NCBI GenBank assembly: GCA_001897825.1
Contig: MKUM01000072.1
Location: forward strand, 1-64,000
Source of the DNA: Candidatus Amoebophilus sp. 36-38
GTDB taxonomy: Bacteria > Bacteroidota > Bacteroidia > Cytophagales > Amoebophilaceae
Reading direction: 5' to 3'
Length of the DNA stretch: 64,000 bases
The notes below the pieces were generated by a model that was not told where the DNA came from, searched no databases, and saw nothing but the letters and a program-made list of their open reading frames with translations. Positions 63,101 to 64,000 of this stretch are shown one piece after another (the first letter of the stretch is position 1; every line of letters begins with the position of its first letter). Made by a program: the position numbers and the translations under genes.

Positions 63101-64000
63101 TTCTCCCTGAGCTCTACTACTTGTTTCCTGTAATTCTATAGTTCCTAGTATTTCAATTTCTTTTGTTACCTTTATTTTTTCTCTCTTTCCTTTTTCCTTC
63201 CCTTTCGCATTTTTACCTCTTTCTTTATCTTTTTTCTCTCCCTTGGTATTTTTTGCTAGCTTTTTCCCACTTTTATTTCCTTTCTTTTTCTTATTAGAAC
63301 CTCCCTTTTTACTTACCACTCCTTCCTTCTTTGATTTTATTTTCTCCTTCTCTTTGCTAGCTTCCTCATGCTCATGTTTATCGGTTCTTTTCTTGTTCTC
63401 CTCCTTTTTGACTCTTTGTTCTTTCTTACTACTTTTTTTCTTTACTTTCAATTTTTTTTCTAATACATCTGATTTACCCTTTGTATCTTGACATATTTTT
63501 AATAATTCCTCTTTTTCCTGTACATCCCCTCTAAGCTCTTCTTTATCTACATCCTCAGTAACTTCATTTCCTTTTTTCATACCTCCTAGAATACCTCCTT
63601 GACCTATGTACACATATCCTATCTCCCTTACACCAGCCTGTGGTAACATAATATGAATATATCGCTTCTGAATTGCTTGAGATAAGCTGGCTAATTGTTC
63701 TATACTCATTCCAGGTTCAAAATAAACCGGTATGTTATATTCCCTTATAATATCCCCTATTTTCTCTTTTACGTCTGCTTGATGCGCTCCTCCCTGTTTA
63801 TAAATTTTTATTTGATGCCCTTTTCGAATTTTAAAGATGTATGATGATTCCTTATCTCGTTGCTCCTTATCATGTTTAAACTGTATACCTACAGTTTCAA
63901 TTCTGGTTCTCTTTTCTTGAACTGCTTTCTTCAAATTTTGCCTATCAATTCGACGAATATGATTTTCCTTATTGGTATTAGTACTAGCATGGTGTTGTTG
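57101..64000 (-). CDS. Giant protein kinase / NB-ARC / TPR / Sel1 protein, N-terminus beyond the window
   Basis: The frame is open to the right edge: 22 further codons precede the TTG at 63934, so the true start is outside. Numbering from that TTG: residues 1-122 match the N-terminal module of the giant at 11-18 kb (KKAVQEKRTRI, QADVKEKIG, GYVYIG); a Lys/Glu-rich low-complexity stretch (about 130-290); 13 pentapeptides YNQEx; a protein kinase with LGSGGAGTVY (about 391), VHADLKSEN (503) and DFG (523); an NB-ARC NTPase with GYGGVGKST (about 809), LLILDNA (891) and IITSRDKR (913); 14 kinesin-light-chain-type 42-residue TPRs (about 1165-1760); then about 14 Sel1 repeats of 36 residues to the end. 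All kinase and P-loop residues are present. It may be a STAND-type sensor or a host-directed effector; the sequence does not decide. Confidence 0.9.
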   Translation of the reverse strand, partial: QQHHASTNTNKENHIRRIDRQNLKKAVQEKRTRIETVGIQFKHDKEQRDKESSYIFKIRKGHQIKIYKQGGAHQADVKEKIGDIIREYNIPVYFEPGMSIEQLASLSQAIQKRYIHIMLPQAGVREIGYVYIGQGGILGGMKKGNEVTEDVDKEELRGDVQEKEELLKICQDTKGKSDVLEKKLKVKKKSSKKEQRVKKEENKKRTDKHEHEEASKEKEKIKSKKEGVVSKKGGSNKKKKGNKSGKKLAKNTKGEKKDKERGKNAKGKEKGKREKIKVTKEIEILGTIELQETSSRAQGEEKEKEERVDEPRAIEEAYNEEGYNQEAYNQESHDQGTYNQEVYNQESHDQGTYNQEVYNQEAYNQEDYNQEVYNQEAYIDESVAELKKREAVYERLQFNPFLPVIPEHEVAIHVDRPLGSGGAGTVYQATYQGRLVAVKLLKNALYKEAVAAFQNEAMIMANHRHNNIIAFRGFLPSKSALVMEYMPGGSLWDLLKSSQDIPWQERYRIALDVSEGMSYLHDCGVVHADLKSENILLDGNRRAKITDFGISLLKSEHSTFGPWDCCSGTISWMAPEIFLVEKNSKAGDVYSYGMILWQLGARKMPFATFSGIIPLINHIKAGNCEVISEDTPSGLRKVIELCWIPEPPLRKETDSRQRLDMRQVRHYLESSYYAFLKGEHQHPGETIEPSTKVESDGVNPVNQVEQRDKADEKEKEKEKETEKREIIYPRAKETQEKERVRNSAKISLTTLKPLVIEPVSTLSGGKPAKTLRESNKQPVLIKRQVVEEHIQTLPKLHSYIPRTKLKDYVARKDKEKELSELLKEEGIVVVYGYGGVGKSTLVAEYGHAQKDERTVWWMPAETSDKLITSYENIAKELGIEYYQLAQELKQEPNSYLSELARRVYNGLDDREQPVLLILDNATDLSLVEDCLLHRPKLVQVIITSRDKRSFGDYCQVQLNAFTLEEGKVYIQQKLQAHKPNEQDIQTLIEEIGLVPQKLSLATGYIREVRFMNIGRYIQKLQELKKQHKKQQGKLILPEVSLGLDTLDTASQLMMHYGAYLDPDFMPLPLLTALLGVSEEEELDDILSKLERLSLITVIDDSSQAGIQIHREVQAACKVYQDWSEVSKLTEQDLLKYLLQVLDQCMPEVTDMPDNKWSQARIYASNVAHILVHAIQILGPQSLLANLANRMGHYSSTVQCNYQQALKYHQQAFEMQQALYMGNHPNIAGSLYELGYIYTVLDQNEEALKCQKRALEMRVALYTGDHPDISKSLTSLGHVYKDLGKNEESLEYYKKAFEMRKTLYTGDHTLVANSLNNLGIVYLELEQNEEALKYQQQALRMLEALYSDKHPYIARSFNNLGVVYGKLGQNEAALKYYQQALEMYQVLYTDNHPIIASSLTSLGNVYGKLGQNEKALKYYQQALEMREALYIGNHSDIAISLTKLGDIYRDSRQNKEALKYYKKTLEMRKALYTGDHPLVASSLNDLGNVYRDLDQYEKALKYYQQALEMRQALYTGNHPDIATSFSNIGLVCHDLDKYEEALKYSKQALEIREGLYTGNHPDIAISFTNIGLIYKALGKYGEALKYIKQALEIRGALYTGNHPDIADSLNNLGNVYADLERYKKALKYCQQALEMRQILYTGNHLDIATSLNNLGTVYRGLKQNREALECHQQALEMRQILYIGNHLNIASSLNNLGAVYQDLGQHEETLKYFKDSFAMKQALYTGNNSDIASSLYNLGTAYFNLKQNQEALKYYERALEIYKTLDIGNHPIIAMTLNNLGVICSNLGQHREAVKWYQKGAEQGNVQAQYNLATKYDDGLGGAQDYQEAVKWYQKAADQGYVNAQYKLAIKYDDGLRVAQDYQEAVKWYQKAAEQGNVQAQYKLAIKYDDGLGVAQDYQEAVKWYQKAADQGYVNAQYKLAIKYDDGLGVAQNYQEAVKWYQKAADQGDRDAQYNLGIMYANGRGVAQNYEKAIKWYQKAASRGDVSAQNNLGWMYQYGQGIAQNYKEAIKWYQKAANQGDAAAQNNLGIIYKNGQGVDQNYQEALKWFQKAASQGEATAQNNLGIMYANGQGVVQNYKEAIKWYKKAAGQGFAAAQNNLGWRYQNSLGVLQNYQEAVKWYKKAADQGHASAQNNLGFLYENGLGIAQDYQEAVKWYQKSAEQEDEYGKANLGRMYYHGTEIVKDIEEAGKLFKDIANYFVKEVKENSLDGQYILGWMYQYGQGIDQNYQEAVKCYKKSGEQGFAAAQYSLGEMYENGYGVDKDYSKALEYYQAAAKQGYAKAEAKVIEITKILDAITLN
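62855..63049. repeat. 15-base coding minisatellite (YNQEx)13
   Basis: Exactly 195 bases, 13 units of 15, encode YNQE plus a variable fifth residue (A, V, S, D), with two HDQGT variants and degenerate end units YNEEG and YIDES. A 30-base higher-order unit (YNQES-HDQGT) occurs twice. Copy number may vary between strains. Confidence 0.85.

Noticed and set aside
62842-63491. Antisense ORFs with Ile/Leu/Phe-rich repeats at the right end
   Set aside because: They are mirror frames of the YNQE repeats and of the Lys/Glu-rich coding sequence of the giant protein.

Overview
The window is AT-rich bacterial DNA from a member of the Bacteroidota. Lineage markers are the omega-like RNA polymerase subunit next to bamD, the OstA_2-type LPS transport protein, a GldJ/GldK-like SUMF1 lipoprotein, a 1118-residue SecA, and the general lack of Shine-Dalgarno sequences. 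Giant proteins with eukaryote-like modules (protein kinase, NB-ARC, TPR, Sel1, Ulp1/C48-like proteases) together with dispersed repeats point to an amoeba- or arthropod-associated intracellular bacterium. The best guess is the Amoebophilaceae (Candidatus Amoebophilus or a close relative); this is inference from memory of gene content, not a database match.

Layout. 1-8.9 kb: partial tyrosine recombinase, glutamate/H+ symporter, omega-like subunit, bamD, an OstA-like gene, then tilS, a DMT permease and mnmA. 9-11.2 kb: a PIN-domain toxin pair and mnmE. 11.3-18.3 kb: a 2348-residue lipoprotein carrying an ABC-type ATPase, a DUF4435/TOPRIM-like region and two C48-like cysteine protease domains. 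18.5-21.8 kb: an accessory block (mobile mystery A plus Fic-type mobile mystery B, WYL regulator, duplicated zinc-ribbon proteins, HEAT-like protein). 21.9-30.4 kb: rpmH, gyrA, a TPR protein, a coiled-coil lipoprotein, parC. 30.4-37.4 kb: tRNA-Val, hydrolase, cvpA, dusB, CPBP protease, murD-ftsW, tRNA-Glu. 37.5-46.8 kb: a photolyase between two MITE-like repeats, the GldJ/K-like lipoprotein, a SPOR protein, secA, dapF and an MNT/HEPN pair. 47-54 kb: an orphan lipoprotein, a flippase, an acyl-CoA synthetase, a tandem double-hairpin repeat and a DUF6452/DUF6048-like pair. 54-57 kb: psd and a single reading frame joining CdsA to glutamate dehydrogenase. 57.1 kb to the end: a giant kinase/NB-ARC/TPR/Sel1 protein that runs off the window.

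Core genes cover tRNA wobble modification (tilS, mnmA, mnmE, dusB), envelope biogenesis (bamD, OstA-like, murD, ftsW, dapF, psd, cdsA), secretion (secA) and DNA topology (gyrA, parC). The accessory layer is two giant proteins sharing one N-terminal module, three toxin-like loci (PIN, Fic, MNT/HEPN) and several families of small palindromic repeats. The most distinctive observations are the shared N-terminal module on two unrelated effector- or defence-like architectures, the tandem protease plus ATPase giant, and the CdsA-GDH fusion.
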